A stretch of 15,593 bases of DNA. Origin: Saprospiraceae bacterium (lineage in GTDB: Bacteria > Bacteroidota > Bacteroidia > Chitinophagales > Saprospiraceae). A program made the position numbers and the translations under genes. The stretch is taken from the NCBI GenBank assembly GCA_013042795.1, contig JABDPK010000081.1:1-15593 (forward strand), read 5' to 3'. The notes under the pieces were generated by a model. The model was not told the DNA's origin, ran no database searches, and saw nothing but the letters and a program-made list of their open reading frames with translations. Below, one piece after another: positions 1 to 10,359 of this stretch; the first letter of the stretch is position 1, and each line of letters begins with the position of its first letter.

Positions 1-592
1 CGATTAAAATAAACCCTAGAGCTGTCAATACAGAAGAATAAACAAACAGGTTGATTTGTAAATCTTTGATATAATCTATAACGTAGATCATTAAAGGAAC
101 CACCCCGATGAGAATAAATGAAGTATAAGTGGCAAGACCAATTCTCCATGGAGATTTATCATTTTCGAGCATGCCCAATTCCTCTTTCATCATGACATCC
201 ACCCATCTGTCTTTGTCACTTGTAATCACATCGATGATCTTTTCCAGCAATTCGTCTTTGAATCCTTTGGCTGTGAAGATTTCCCTGACTTCCTCCACTT
301 CAGATTCACGCATATTTTCAATTTCCCAGTACTCTTTTTCCTTGTATTTTTTAAAATTATCGCTTTCTGATTTTGCGGAGAGGTAGGCGCCAATAGACAT
401 CGCAAAACCATCAGCCAGGAGGTTGGCAAAACCGAGTATGATAATAATGATACTGTCAAGGCCAGCTCCAACTGCTCCTGCAACGACGGCAAATGTTGTT
501 ACACAACCATCTATGCCGCCATAGACAAATTCACCCAAGTATGTTTCCATACCGCGGGATGACATTATTTTTTTGTTGGTTTTGTCCGTCAT
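1..592 (-). CDS. VIT1/CCC1-family iron/manganese transporter, 3' end outside window
   Basis: I translated this by hand; 197 codons are visible and the frame is still open at the left edge. The family exports Fe2+ or Mn2+ from the cytosol in exchange for protons. Residues 18-34 read [17 protein letters not shown], the typical first-helix signature, with the metal/proton aspartate at D28. A second helix with [17 protein letters not shown] follows at about 59-75. An acidic helical stretch rich in Glu and Met at about 76-145 matches the cytosolic metal-binding domain of VIT1-like proteins. Further hydrophobic helices start near residue 152. Family members are usually about 230 residues, so roughly 35-40 C-terminal residues lie outside. 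ATG is at 590-592, 12 bases after the acetyltransferase stop, so it is probably the last or a late gene of that operon. Confidence 0.9.
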   Translation of the reverse strand, partial: MTDKTNKKIMSSRGMETYLGEFVYGGIDGCVTTFAVVAGAVGAGLDSIIIIILGFANLLADGFAMSIGAYLSAKSESDNFKKYKEKEYWEIENMRESEVEEVREIFTAKGFKDELLEKIIDVITSDKDRWVDVMMKEELGMLENDKSPWRIGLATYTSFILIGVVPLMIYVIDYIKDLQINLFVYSSVLTALGFILI

Positions 593-604
593 TCCAGGAT
601 TAAT

Positions 605-1132
605 TTACAACATTGAAAAGGCCTGATTATATTTGACAGTGCCTTTAATATCTTCAAGTATGCCTTCTTTTAGTTCAAGAACCATGAATGCCTCAGAAGG
701 TACATCAAATGGTGCTTTTATGCAATATGGTCTGGCTTCCGTAAATCCAAATTTTGGGTAGTAAGCGGCATGTCCAAGAACAATTATGGATTCATATCCC
801 AGCTCTTTCGCTTTGGCAATCGTCGACTTAACAAGTATAGATCCAATTCCCTTTTTTTGAAATGCGGGATCAACAGCCATAGGAACCAATGCAATGGATT
901 GGAAAGCATTTCCTTCATCGTTAATGATCCTGATTTTTGAATAAACAATAGAGCCAACAATGTTTTGGTTAACTTCCGCTACCATGGTCAATTCCGGGAT
1001 AAAGGAATCACTTTGTCTCAATAATTTCACAAGTCTGGATTCATCTTCCTGCTCAAATGCCCGAACTAAAACATCTGAGACGGCCTCGAAGTCTCCATCT
1101 TTTTCATTGCGGATGATTAATGAATGATCCAT
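605..1132 (-). CDS. GNAT-family N-acetyltransferase, YhbS-like
   Basis: This 175-residue protein spans a full GNAT fold and should transfer an acetyl group from acetyl-CoA to an unknown amine. The acetyl-CoA pyrophosphate loop is QKKGIG at residues 92-97, following the beta-4 strand ALVPMAVDP (81-89). The later block LGHAAYYPKFGF (119-130) is characteristic of the YhbS group (COG3153 as I recall it). The substrate cannot be inferred. It starts with ATG 12 bases after the adenosine deaminase stop and ends 12 bases before the VIT1-like gene, so it is probably cotranscribed with both. No signal peptide or membrane segment is seen, so it is cytosolic. Confidence 0.88.
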   Translation of the reverse strand: MDHSLIIRNEKDGDFEAVSDVLVRAFEQEDESRLVKLLRQSDSFIPELTMVAEVNQNIVGSIVYSKIRIINDEGNAFQSIALVPMAVDPAFQKKGIGSILVKSTIAKAKELGYESIIVLGHAAYYPKFGFTEARPYCIKAPFDVPSEAFMVLELKEGILEDIKGTVKYNQAFSML

Positions 1133-1144
1133 ATAGAAATATAC

Positions 1145-2137
1145 TTAATTTCTGTAAGCTGAAATAATTCTTTGTCTCAGTTTGTCTTTGGTCTCATTAT
1201 CAGTAAACGCATGATTAATGGCTTCAAGGTTACATTTAAGGAAGTCTTCTTTACTCCAGTTAAAAACTTTTGAGAGAATAGCATATTCAGAGGCCAAGTC
1301 GTTATTCATTAAAGCGCGTGCGTCTGTATTTATGCTCAATGACACATCCTGTTTGAATAAGCTGTCAATAGGATGATTTTCAATCTTATCCACAATATTT
1401 ATAATCACATTACTAACCGGACAGACTTCGAGATGGATGTTCTTGTCTTTTAAATACTGAATAAGCCTTGGGTCTTCAATGCTTCTGACTCCATGACCAA
1501 TCCTTGACGGATGAAAATGATCCAGGGTTTCCCACACACTCTCCGGACCTTTGGCTTCACCTGCATGGGCTGTACAAGGTATGTTCTCTCTATTTGCAAA
1601 ATCGAACGCTTTGATATGATTATCAATAGGGTGACCGGCTTCATCTGCAGCTATATCAAAGCCTACAATGATGTCGTCCATGTGTTTTTTAACCAGTTTC
1701 ACTGTCTCCATACTCTGAGCTTTACTGAAATGTCTCAAGGTGCAAAGTATGAGTGATGCCTTAACTCCTGTCAGTTCTGAACCTTCCCTGATCGCATTTC
1801 TGGCTGTTTCGACGACGGTCTCCGAATCCAGATCTTGTTCCAAATGCTGGAGTGGTGCAAATCTCAATTCTGCATAAATGACATTATCACTTTTAAGTTG
1901 CTGAAACAAGTCAAGTATGACCAGGCGGATATTTTTTGCAGATTGCATTAACCTGACACCGCTGTATGCACGGTGAAGATAGTCAGCCAGATCTGTGCAT
2001 TTAGAAGGGAAGAGGTAATGGGATCTGTATTCTTCCAAACTGATATCAGGACGTATGGCTTTGACAACATCGTAACTGAGTGAACAGTCCAGATGCAGAT
2101 GGAGTTCGATTTTTGGGAATGTTGTATAGTCTACCAT
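1145..2137 (-). CDS. add: adenosine deaminase family protein
   Basis: The family hydrolytically deaminates adenosine or deoxyadenosine to inosine in purine salvage, using one zinc. All zinc and catalytic residues are visible in this 330-residue protein: H13 and H15 (ELHLHLD), H191 and E194 (HAGE), H215 (GHG) and D272 (NTD). The spacings H191-E194-H215-D272 (3, 21, 57) equal those I recall for mouse ADA H214-E217-H238-D295. Some substrate-contact positions differ. The usual second Asp of NTDD is Ala (NTDARALM), the Gly of LAGDE is Ala (IAADE), and the Gly after HLD is Cys. Other bacterial ADAs also vary at the NTD motif, so adenosine remains the best guess, but another nucleoside or base is possible. 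It begins 9 bases after the GH97 stop. No signal peptide; cytosolic. Confidence 0.88.
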   Translation of the reverse strand: MVDYTTFPKIELHLHLDCSLSYDVVKAIRPDISLEEYRSHYLFPSKCTDLADYLHRAYSGVRLMQSAKNIRLVILDLFQQLKSDNVIYAELRFAPLQHLEQDLDSETVVETARNAIREGSELTGVKASLILCTLRHFSKAQSMETVKLVKKHMDDIIVGFDIAADEAGHPIDNHIKAFDFANRENIPCTAHAGEAKGPESVWETLDHFHPSRIGHGVRSIEDPRLIQYLKDKNIHLEVCPVSNVIINIVDKIENHPIDSLFKQDVSLSINTDARALMNNDLASEYAILSKVFNWSKEDFLKCNLEAINHAFTDNETKDKLRQRIISAYRN

Positions 2138-2146
2138 TTCTGCAGA

Positions 2147-4351
<2,205 letters not shown>

Positions 4352-4831
4352 TTACCTGATTATATTGTTTTCTTCAAGATGTTGCTTTAAAGCAATTAAG
4401 TTAATCAAAAGTTCTACTTCTGTAGAAGGACTTTGTTCATCAACATAGCTGAATCCCCTGATTTTCTTTTTTAGAATAAATGGGTCTGTTCCGTTCTCCA
4501 GAAAATCTTCAAAAAACCTTCGTTTCATCATGTATATCGTCATGGCACTACTTCCTAGCATAGGTGATGGCTGGCTGCTTTCCGGAACACCATAGATTAA
4601 AATATTTTTAAAAGCTGATTGAATGGCATTTCGGCTGGCGAGATCTTTGGTTTCTCCATATCCGCCACTAATTATTGAGATCAGTCCCGGTTCGACAACA
4701 TTATGGTTTTCAGTCCTTGTAATATATTGATGTGGTTTGCAGCCAGTCAAACTGATCAATATCAACAAAATGAACAGGGTAATATTAATCGGTTTGAATG
4801 GTGATAATTTCATCAACTGAATCTTGAACAT
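4352..4831 (-). CDS. small lipoprotein of unknown function
   Basis: A 159-residue protein with a lipoprotein signal: basic and hydrophobic residues up to LISLTGC, lipidation cysteine C31, so probably anchored to a periplasmic membrane face. M7 is an alternative start that would give a more normal signal length. The body contains GGYGETKDLASRNAIQSAF (57-75), a pattern reminiscent of Bacteroidota envelope proteins that begin with a GxGxTxxxAxxxAxxxAL helix, but I do not recognise a named family. The region after about 85 holds mixed helix and strand, ending in a charged C-terminus. It lies between the porin (54 bases upstream) and the GH97 gene (18 bases downstream), which suggests a shared transcript and possibly an envelope role. 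Function not inferred. Confidence 0.75.
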   Translation of the reverse strand: MFKIQLMKLSPFKPINITLFILLILISLTGCKPHQYITRTENHNVVEPGLISIISGGYGETKDLASRNAIQSAFKNILIYGVPESSQPSPMLGSSAMTIYMMKRRFFEDFLENGTDPFILKKKIRGFSYVDEQSPSTEVELLINLIALKQHLEENNIIR

Positions 4832-4885
4832 GTTTAAGATAGTACGAGGAACATAAAACTAAAAATAATTGTCGTATTGAATTAT

Positions 4886-6163
4886 TTAAATGAATACCTG
4901 GAATTGAAGCCTGAATTGCGTAAAAATATCCTGTGCATCGAAAGTCATACTGCTTTCACGGTAATCTTTCGAGATGAGATGGTATTCAGCAGTCAGTTTG
5001 CAATTATGCTCATGAATAAAATAATTCAATCCGATATTCAATGATTGAATTGGGTCCTGGGCTGCTTCAAAATCTGAATATGAATAGGCGGCATAAGGCA
5101 TCACTTTCAATCCATCAAGATAATAACCGAATTGTCCGTAAATTGAATTTCCGGTACCTGCCCAACGGCTGATATAGTTAGGACCATAATCAAATTTTTG
5201 GAAAGCAATGTAGGTGTTGATGGATCCATTATTCACTGGAAGATCCATGAAAAAGTCAAGCGCAAAATGTTTAATATCACTATGCTCCCTTGTCTCGGTA
5301 TTGAACATGCCGTTTGGATGCAGAAAGAATCCTCCGCCTATAGCAATGACTTCTTTTTTACCTAAATATGTCCCTGAATAATATGGTAACTTGATAGATT
5401 CATTATCCAGCAGATTGTATTTTATGTATCCCGTAAGTATGTTTTTCCCAACTGAAATCCCCTGTGGATCTTTTTGGGATGCACCGGTATATTCCAGGGA
5501 ACTCGATGGGATGCCATCTTCGTTCCAGGCAACGCTGTAGTCCTTTCCAGCACCAAGTGGAGATGAACCCGGGGTATTCCAGGCAAATCGGTATTCAATA
5601 TGACCATATCTTCCTTTTGCAAAAACACCCAGGTGACGGGCAAACTGATCTGTGATTCCGAGGCTATGCCATCCTACAAATGGACGACTTTGATCCATAG
5701 TCATAAAACTGATCGTACTGAAGTTAGCCATTCTAGTCATGCCATTCCAATAATGCAATCCGCCACCAATTGTGAATTCATTGGAAATCATAAATTGCGC
5801 CCATGCGCCATGAAGAAAAAACTGGGCACCATCTCCATTGTTACCCAATGAACTTAAAGTGTTTTCATTTAAAGAATTGAGCCCAAAGTGTGTCAGAACC
5901 AACACACGGGGTGATAATTCTGCAAAGCCGAGCATCCTGGATCGCCGAATACTGCTTGTGAATTTCATTCCTCCATTGTCTGCGAGATTTCCGGATTGTA
6001 ACCAGAACTGTTGCCAGATTAAAAGTCTGAAATAGCTGTCACCTTCCTCGTTCAGGTCGATTTTGATAGGATTGAAGTATTTGGATGTTTTATCCTGGGA
6101 AAAAATCGGTTGACTGAGAAAGATCAGGCTCAAAATGATTAAGCTTAAGGACTTAAGGCTCAT
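4886..6163 (-). CDS. outer-membrane beta-barrel porin-like protein
   Basis: With the start chosen at 6161-6163 (ATG, MSLKSLSLIIL...), the protein is 425 residues and begins with a clean signal peptide cleaved near PIFSQ/D. A longer reading from 6229 would add 22 polar residues in front of the signal peptide and is unlikely. The mature part is full of alternating aromatic and polar strands with short turns (for example FTIGGGLHYW, IEYRFAW, NIGLNYFI), and the C-terminus FRLQFQVFI is a plausible final barrel strand. This fits a porin or outer-membrane channel of about 16 strands. No TonB box or plug domain is present, so it is not a SusC-type transporter. Substrate unknown. A 140-base spacer upstream suggests its own promoter. 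Confidence 0.8.
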   Translation of the reverse strand: MSLKSLSLIILSLIFLSQPIFSQDKTSKYFNPIKIDLNEEGDSYFRLLIWQQFWLQSGNLADNGGMKFTSSIRRSRMLGFAELSPRVLVLTHFGLNSLNENTLSSLGNNGDGAQFFLHGAWAQFMISNEFTIGGGLHYWNGMTRMANFSTISFMTMDQSRPFVGWHSLGITDQFARHLGVFAKGRYGHIEYRFAWNTPGSSPLGAGKDYSVAWNEDGIPSSSLEYTGASQKDPQGISVGKNILTGYIKYNLLDNESIKLPYYSGTYLGKKEVIAIGGGFFLHPNGMFNTETREHSDIKHFALDFFMDLPVNNGSINTYIAFQKFDYGPNYISRWAGTGNSIYGQFGYYLDGLKVMPYAAYSYSDFEAAQDPIQSLNIGLNYFIHEHNCKLTAEYHLISKDYRESSMTFDAQDIFTQFRLQFQVFI

Positions 6164-6231
6164 GATATTGATATTAGAATCATTATTGACCCCAATTTTC
6201 GTTAAATACATACCTTCTTCATATGACAAAT

Positions 6232-6262
6232 ATCAATTCGTATATTGATTAGAGTCATCAAT
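6232..6262. promoter_or_regulatory. three alternating ATCAAT/ATTGAT half-sites upstream of the porin
   Basis: On the plus strand ATCAAT (6232-6237), ATTGAT (6244-6249) and ATCAAT (6257-6262) form two inverted pairs with 6- and 7-base spacers, centres 12 and 13 bases apart. They lie 69-99 bases before the chosen porin ATG, in the only sizeable spacer on this side of trkH. On the minus strand the element runs into GATATTTG, a 7-of-8 match to the Bacteroidota -7 consensus TAnnTTTG, but I see no convincing -33 element. Regulatory function is an inference. Confidence 0.3.
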
Positions 6263-6303
6263 TAAAACCAACTCCATAATTCAGGGATTATTACACTTGG
6301 GAA

Positions 6304-6786
6304 TTACTGAAATCCTTCCAGTATCATATCTATAAAATCAATACGATTCCTGGTATCCATGCTTTTTTGAAGGTCTGTAGCCATTGGTAGAATAGAACCA
6401 TTTTGATATTTTTCCCTGACCACAGATACATTGTTGTTTTTAAGAATAATCCATTGTTTTTGGGCTGCCAGATATCGGTCTTTCAGAGATATCAAATTTT
6501 GATTTTCAGAGTCTTCTGCAATCCTGGTGTTTAGCATTGAAATCAGCTCATTATGCTTTTGGTTCAGGATGCTGTCCAGGTAATTATATTCCTGTCTTGC
6601 ACAAAGATTCATTTCATTTTGACTTCCATTATAGCAATCGAAGACCCTATATTTATTTTGTTCATCAGAATTCTGTACCTGATAATTTTCAGATTGTAAT
6701 TTTTTGAGATCATCCTGCTGTGGTCTTGTATTGTTCTGACAGGAAATGAATAAAATGATGATGGTTGCGTATAAAAAGTAGTTCAT
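6304..6786 (-). CDS. LprI/DUF1311-like lipoprotein
   Basis: A 160-residue protein with a short lipoprotein signal (MNYFLYATIIILFISC, C16). The domain pattern is that of DUF1311, named after the lysozyme inhibitor LprI: DCYNGSQNEMNLCARQEY (50-67), then D71 and LNQKHNELISML (74-85), then LAAQKQWI (106-113) and TRNRIDFI (145-152). C51 and C62 of the first cysteine pair are kept. The second pair usually found after the AQxxW helix (Wxx(F/L)RDxxC and a later C) is missing. A lysozyme-inhibitor role is therefore only a family-level guess; most DUF1311 proteins are uncharacterised. It begins 7 bases after trkH and is probably cotranscribed with it. Cellular place: anchored in an envelope membrane, facing the periplasm. 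Confidence 0.82.
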   Translation of the reverse strand: MNYFLYATIIILFISCQNNTRPQQDDLKKLQSENYQVQNSDEQNKYRVFDCYNGSQNEMNLCARQEYNYLDSILNQKHNELISMLNTRIAEDSENQNLISLKDRYLAAQKQWIILKNNNVSVVREKYQNGSILPMATDLQKSMDTRNRIDFIDMILEGFQ

Positions 6787-6793
6787 GCCAAAA

Positions 6794-8257
6794 TTAATTT
6801 CTCCTCCAAAAATAAGGTGTAAACAGGATCAATATTGTAAATAATTCAAGCCTTCCCAAAAGCATGAGAAATACCAGTATCCATTGTCCGGCAAGAGGCA
6901 CTGCAGAGAAATTATCCATAGGACCCAATTGTCCGATCGATGGACCAACATTCCCAAGTGAAGTGGCTACTGCACCGATTGAACTTAAAATCGGTTGATC
7001 AAAATCTGAAAGAACAATAGTCATTAAGAAAGAACCTACAAGGAAAAGCATCAGGTATAGAATTAGAAATACCATGATATGCATCAAAATTCTTGGGGCT
7101 ACTATCTTTCGATCAACTTTAGTCCTGATTATTGCTTTTGGGTGGAGTAGCCTCTTGATTTCCAGGAATGAGTTCTTGAAAAACACCATATGCCTGATCA
7201 CTTTTATTCCACCACTCGTTGATCCTGCACATGCTCCTACAAACAACAGAACAAAGAAAAATAGTGTTATTGGAGTTGACCATGAAGTATAATCGGCTGT
7301 AACATATCCCGTTGTTGTCATTAAAGAAATGATCTGAAATGTGGATTCCCTGAATGACTGCTCCATTGGGTTACCCGTATTAAAGTAAACAACAGTTGTA
7401 ACAAATACAATAAATACAATGACCAAAGAAAAATAGGTCTTGAATTCGTCACTTCTCCAGACTTTTTTAAAGTGCCCGGTAAGTCCAAAGTAAATGATCG
7501 TATAATTAATTCCTGCGCACAACATGAACAGGCTAATAGTGTATTCTATGGCGGGAGAATTAAAATATGCAATGCTGGCATTCCTGGTTGAAAAGCCCCC
7601 GGTTGCCATGGTTGTGAGGCCATGATTCAGGGCATCAAAAAAAGTCATGCCCAGCATAGAAAGAATGAAGATCAGAGTTGTTGTGAGTCCCAGGTAAATC
7701 AGCCATAATCGTTTGGCCGTCTCTTTGATTTTGGGATGAATTTTATCCGAAGTAGGACCAGGTGATTCTGCGACGAACAATTCAACCCCGCCGATACCCA
7801 ATAGGGGAAATATGGCCACTGTAAGTACGATAATTCCCATGCCTCCCAGCCATTGAGTCAGTGATCGCCAGAATAAAATACCTTTTGGCAGGACTTCAAC
7901 ATTCTCTATAACAGTAGCTCCTGTGGTTGTAAGGCCTGAAACACTCTCAAACATAGCTCGTGTAATATCTGGCAGGGTAGAGGAAAGCAGGTAAGGCAGA
8001 GTACAGAATATTGAAATAGTAATCCAGCCAAGTGCCACAATAAGAAAGCCTTCTCTTTTTGCTATGTGTTTTTCAGCATTCCTTGTAAGCAACCATAAGA
8101 CAAATCCTGTCAGGAAAGTAACCAGGCCAGCAGTTCCCATTGACATGGCGTCAGATGCGTCAAATACCAGGGATACGACCATGCTGAGGGCCATAAATCC
8201 ACTCAGCATCATTAACAGGACCCCAAGGACATTGATTATGATTTTGGTGTTGATCAC
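6794..8257 (-). CDS. trkH: TrkH-type potassium uptake channel subunit
   Basis: A 487-residue inner-membrane protein forming the K+ (or K+/Na+) translocation path of a Trk system gated by TrkA. The four pore loops typical of the SKT superfamily are visible: TTGAT (111-115), TGGFS (219-223), TTTGY (314-318) and SLGNVG (433-438), each providing a selectivity-filter glycine (G113, G220, G317, G435). The QWLGGMGIIVL block (135-145) and GACAGSTSGGIKVIRH (341-356) are also strongly conserved. The C-terminus (GRLELFTILILFTPYFW) is intact. The start codon is GTG at 8255-8257, and its G is the last base of the trkA stop TAG, so the two genes overlap as TAGTG and are likely translationally coupled. The next in-frame Met is at residue 16. 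Confidence 0.95.
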   Translation of the reverse strand: MINTKIIINVLGVLLMMLSGFMALSMVVSLVFDASDAMSMGTAGLVTFLTGFVLWLLTRNAEKHIAKREGFLIVALGWITISIFCTLPYLLSSTLPDITRAMFESVSGLTTTGATVIENVEVLPKGILFWRSLTQWLGGMGIIVLTVAIFPLLGIGGVELFVAESPGPTSDKIHPKIKETAKRLWLIYLGLTTTLIFILSMLGMTFFDALNHGLTTMATGGFSTRNASIAYFNSPAIEYTISLFMLCAGINYTIIYFGLTGHFKKVWRSDEFKTYFSLVIVFIVFVTTVVYFNTGNPMEQSFRESTFQIISLMTTTGYVTADYTSWSTPITLFFFVLLFVGACAGSTSGGIKVIRHMVFFKNSFLEIKRLLHPKAIIRTKVDRKIVAPRILMHIMVFLILYLMLFLVGSFLMTIVLSDFDQPILSSIGAVATSLGNVGPSIGQLGPMDNFSAVPLAGQWILVFLMLLGRLELFTILILFTPYFWRRN

Positions 8258-9597
8258 TATTTGAATATTTCTTCTACCTGGTGGATGGCTTCCGGTAAAG
8301 CTAGAATAATCACCTTGTCTCCAATTTCCAGCTTGAAATCCCGGGAAGGTATGATACTTTGATCCCCTCTCACAATACCTGCAATAATGGATTTTTTGGG
8401 AAAGTGCAAATCTTCAATGGTGTTGTTAATCAACCGGTTTCTTTTGTGTATCTCATATTCAATGATTTCTGCATCAACACCATGCAGGCTGGCGATGGCC
8501 TGTACTTTTCCCTTTCTTACAAAACGGAATATGTTATTGGCGGTTATCAGTTTTTTATTGATGATCGTATCGATGCCAATATTTTGTGAGATATGTGTAT
8601 AATCAACATTTTCAACGAGGGCAATCGTCTTGTAAACCCCGATGTCTTCTGCCATAAGGCTACTGATAATATTTGTCTCAGAATTGGGCGTTAAAGCGAT
8701 AAAGGCATCCATTTCAGCAAATCCTTCTTCCTTTAAAGCGTCGATATTTCCAGGATCTGCATTGATCACCAGGCACTTGTTTAATTGCTCTACAAATCGC
8801 TTTGCCTGTTCTTCATCTTCCATTACAATTGTTACAGAATATTTATGCTCAATCAACTGCGCTGTTTTCAAAGCGAGGGGTGTACCACCGATAATCATTA
8901 CTTTTTTTATCGGCCTAAGCTGCTTACCTATAAATTTCATGGCTTCTTCGAGGAACTGGTTCTGGGTAGATATGTAAAGGTGGTCACCTTTCTTCAGAAC
9001 GGTACTTTCTTCAGGGATGATGGTTTTGTAACCCCTGAGCAAGGCGATGCCGCGGAAGGTAAAATTCCTGGTCAATTCATTAACCTCTTTTATGGTATAA
9101 TTCAGGATTGGACATGTAGAGTCTATGGTAAACCCCACGATTGATATCCGGCCATTTTCGAATTCAAACAGATCGGTAAAAGAGGCTCTTCTGAGCAGCC
9201 TTTCAATTTCCAGTGCGGCCAGTCTTTGTGGAGATATCATCACATCAACACCCATTTGTTTTAATCTTTTTTTATTGTCTTTTTTCAAATGAGTGGCGGC
9301 ACTTATCCTGGCGATGGTGTTTTTTGCCCCGAGTTGTTTGGCCAGCATGGCTGATAACAGGTTGGTTGATTCCGAAGTGGTGACAGCAATGAACAATTGT
9401 GTTTTTTTGATATTGGCCTGTTCGAGAATATCAATAGATGATATATCTCCCTGAATTGTCATGACATCAAGATGCCTGCTGGCCTGGAACAATACTTCCT
9501 CATCTATATCTATCAGGGTAATGCTCTGGTTTTCTTTTGATAGCAAATTCGCTAAATGAAATCCGATGGCACCGGCGCCGGCAATAATTATTTTCAT
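8257..9597 (-). CDS. trkA: TrkA potassium uptake regulatory protein (two RCK domains)
   Basis: The 446-residue cytosolic regulator of TrkH. The first RCK/Rossmann domain starts at residue 1 with GAGAIG (7-12), the GxGxxG NAD(H) loop, and D30 at the end of beta-2. RCK_C domain 1 covers about 140-225. The second RCK domain begins at about 231 with VMIIGGTPLALKT, lacking a full GxGxxG, so nucleotide binding there is probably degenerate. RCK_C domain 2 covers about 365-446. This duplicated layout is that of classical TrkA rather than single-domain KtrA. It is the first gene of the minus-strand run and overlaps trkH by one base. Its upstream spacer is shared with the divergent Hsp20 gene and contains two FNR/CRP-like palindromes. 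Confidence 0.95.
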   Translation of the reverse strand: MKIIIAGAGAIGFHLANLLSKENQSITLIDIDEEVLFQASRHLDVMTIQGDISSIDILEQANIKKTQLFIAVTTSESTNLLSAMLAKQLGAKNTIARISAATHLKKDNKKRLKQMGVDVMISPQRLAALEIERLLRRASFTDLFEFENGRISIVGFTIDSTCPILNYTIKEVNELTRNFTFRGIALLRGYKTIIPEESTVLKKGDHLYISTQNQFLEEAMKFIGKQLRPIKKVMIIGGTPLALKTAQLIEHKYSVTIVMEDEEQAKRFVEQLNKCLVINADPGNIDALKEEGFAEMDAFIALTPNSETNIISSLMAEDIGVYKTIALVENVDYTHISQNIGIDTIINKKLITANNIFRFVRKGKVQAIASLHGVDAEIIEYEIHKRNRLINNTIEDLHFPKKSIIAGIVRGDQSIIPSRDFKLEIGDKVIILALPEAIHQVEEIFK

Positions 9598-9716
9598 ATT
9601 GTATTAAATCCGGGCAAAGGTTACGCAGCTTAAATGAATTCTCAAAGAATAAATGGTAATTATTTGTGAAAAAGAATAGACAGGTATGTTCAATAGATTA
9701 GCTGTTTAATATGATT

Positions 9717-9752
9717 TTGATAATAATCAGTATAATAGGTGATTATCATCAT
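9717..9752. promoter_or_regulatory. tandem TGAT-N4-ATCA palindromes (FNR/CRP-like) in the trkA/Hsp20 spacer
   Basis: Two sites are seen: TTGATAATAATCAG (9717-9730) and GTGATTATCATCAT (9739-9752). Each has the TGAT-N4-ATCA core; the first matches 9 of 10 fixed bases of the FNR consensus TTGAT-N4-ATCAA. Their centres are 22 bases apart, about two helical turns, so two dimers could bind the same face. The two cores also mirror each other (11 of 12). They sit 79-114 bases before the Hsp20 ATG and 120-155 bases before the trkA ATG, so either or both genes could be targets. Binding by a CRP/FNR-family regulator is an inference. Confidence 0.45.
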
Positions 9753-9830
9753 TTACAGTAGTTGATTTAGAGTATAGATTACTGTGTTAAGAAATAGTCT
9801 GTCCTTGTCTAGAAATTATGAAATTGAGTT

Positions 9831-10265
9831 ATGCGCGATATAAAAACATATCATGAAGATATGAGGAATAAGTGGATTGATTCAAGCACCCACCGGAATC
9901 ATTTTTTGGGAAGATCCGCATTGGATATGAGATGGCTTAAAGACAGCCATCCTGATGATCCGGATGTTGAACGATGGGAATTGCTGGTTGATATGTCTGA
10001 TTTTGCAAGGAATGAGATCGAAATTCAAATTGACGGGAATGTTGTTGTGATCCATGGTGAAAAGGATGTACATGTGGATAATACCAACAACCATATCCTG
10101 GATGAAGAAGATATCATGGTTTGCAGTAAGAAGTTCATATTAGACCGTGATGTAAGCAATATGAGGATTATGACACGGTTTAGCAAAGGTGTTTTGCGGT
10201 TAAGATTTGATGAACGAGGAAAAAAGACCTCAATAAAATCAAGCAAAAGTAACCGCATGAATTAG
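9831..10265 (+). CDS. divergent small heat-shock protein (Hsp20/alpha-crystallin family)
   Basis: A 144-residue protein, close to the usual size of bacterial sHSPs, which act as ATP-independent holdases. The alpha-crystallin domain covers about 48-127: WELLVDMSDFARNEIEIQI (49-67) and GNVVVIHGEK (69-78) form the early strands, and KKFILDRDVS (100-109) plus GVLRLRF (120-126) the last ones. GVL at 120-122 corresponds to the (A/G)xL signature. The N-terminal arm (1-47) is polar and lacks the aromatic-rich character of many sHSPs, and no clear I-x-I anchor is seen in the basic serine-rich tail. Oligomerisation may thus differ. This is the first plus-strand gene, divergent from trkA. No CIRCE element is seen upstream. 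The ATG at 9831 is used because an earlier ATG nearby is out of frame. Confidence 0.82.
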   Translation: MRDIKTYHEDMRNKWIDSSTHRNHFLGRSALDMRWLKDSHPDDPDVERWELLVDMSDFARNEIEIQIDGNVVVIHGEKDVHVDNTNNHILDEEDIMVCSKKFILDRDVSNMRIMTRFSKGVLRLRFDERGKKTSIKSSKSNRMN

Positions 10266-10359
10266 TCCGCTCTGTAAATTCTTCTTTTTTAATATTGGGG
10301 ATTTACCCGGTATTGCAGCATAGTTATTGCTATTTATGACGATTATAAAAATTTTATAT

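Noticed and set aside
226..492. 88-codon minus-strand ORF
   Set aside because: It is another frame of the VIT1-like gene, whose own frame shows clear family motifs and continues off the left edge.
6164..6229. Extended N-terminus of the porin (22 extra residues)
   Set aside because: It would place polar residues before a well-formed signal peptide starting at the ATG at 6161-6163.
9717..9752. Fur box reading of the GATAAT/ATTATC stretch
   Set aside because: The 7-1-7 Fur arrangement does not fit; two separate TGAT-N4-ATCA palindromes explain the bases better.
9753..9830. CIRCE or other heat-shock operator before Hsp20
   Set aside because: No TTAGCACTC-N9-GAGTGCTAA-like sequence is present; only short AT-rich segments are seen.
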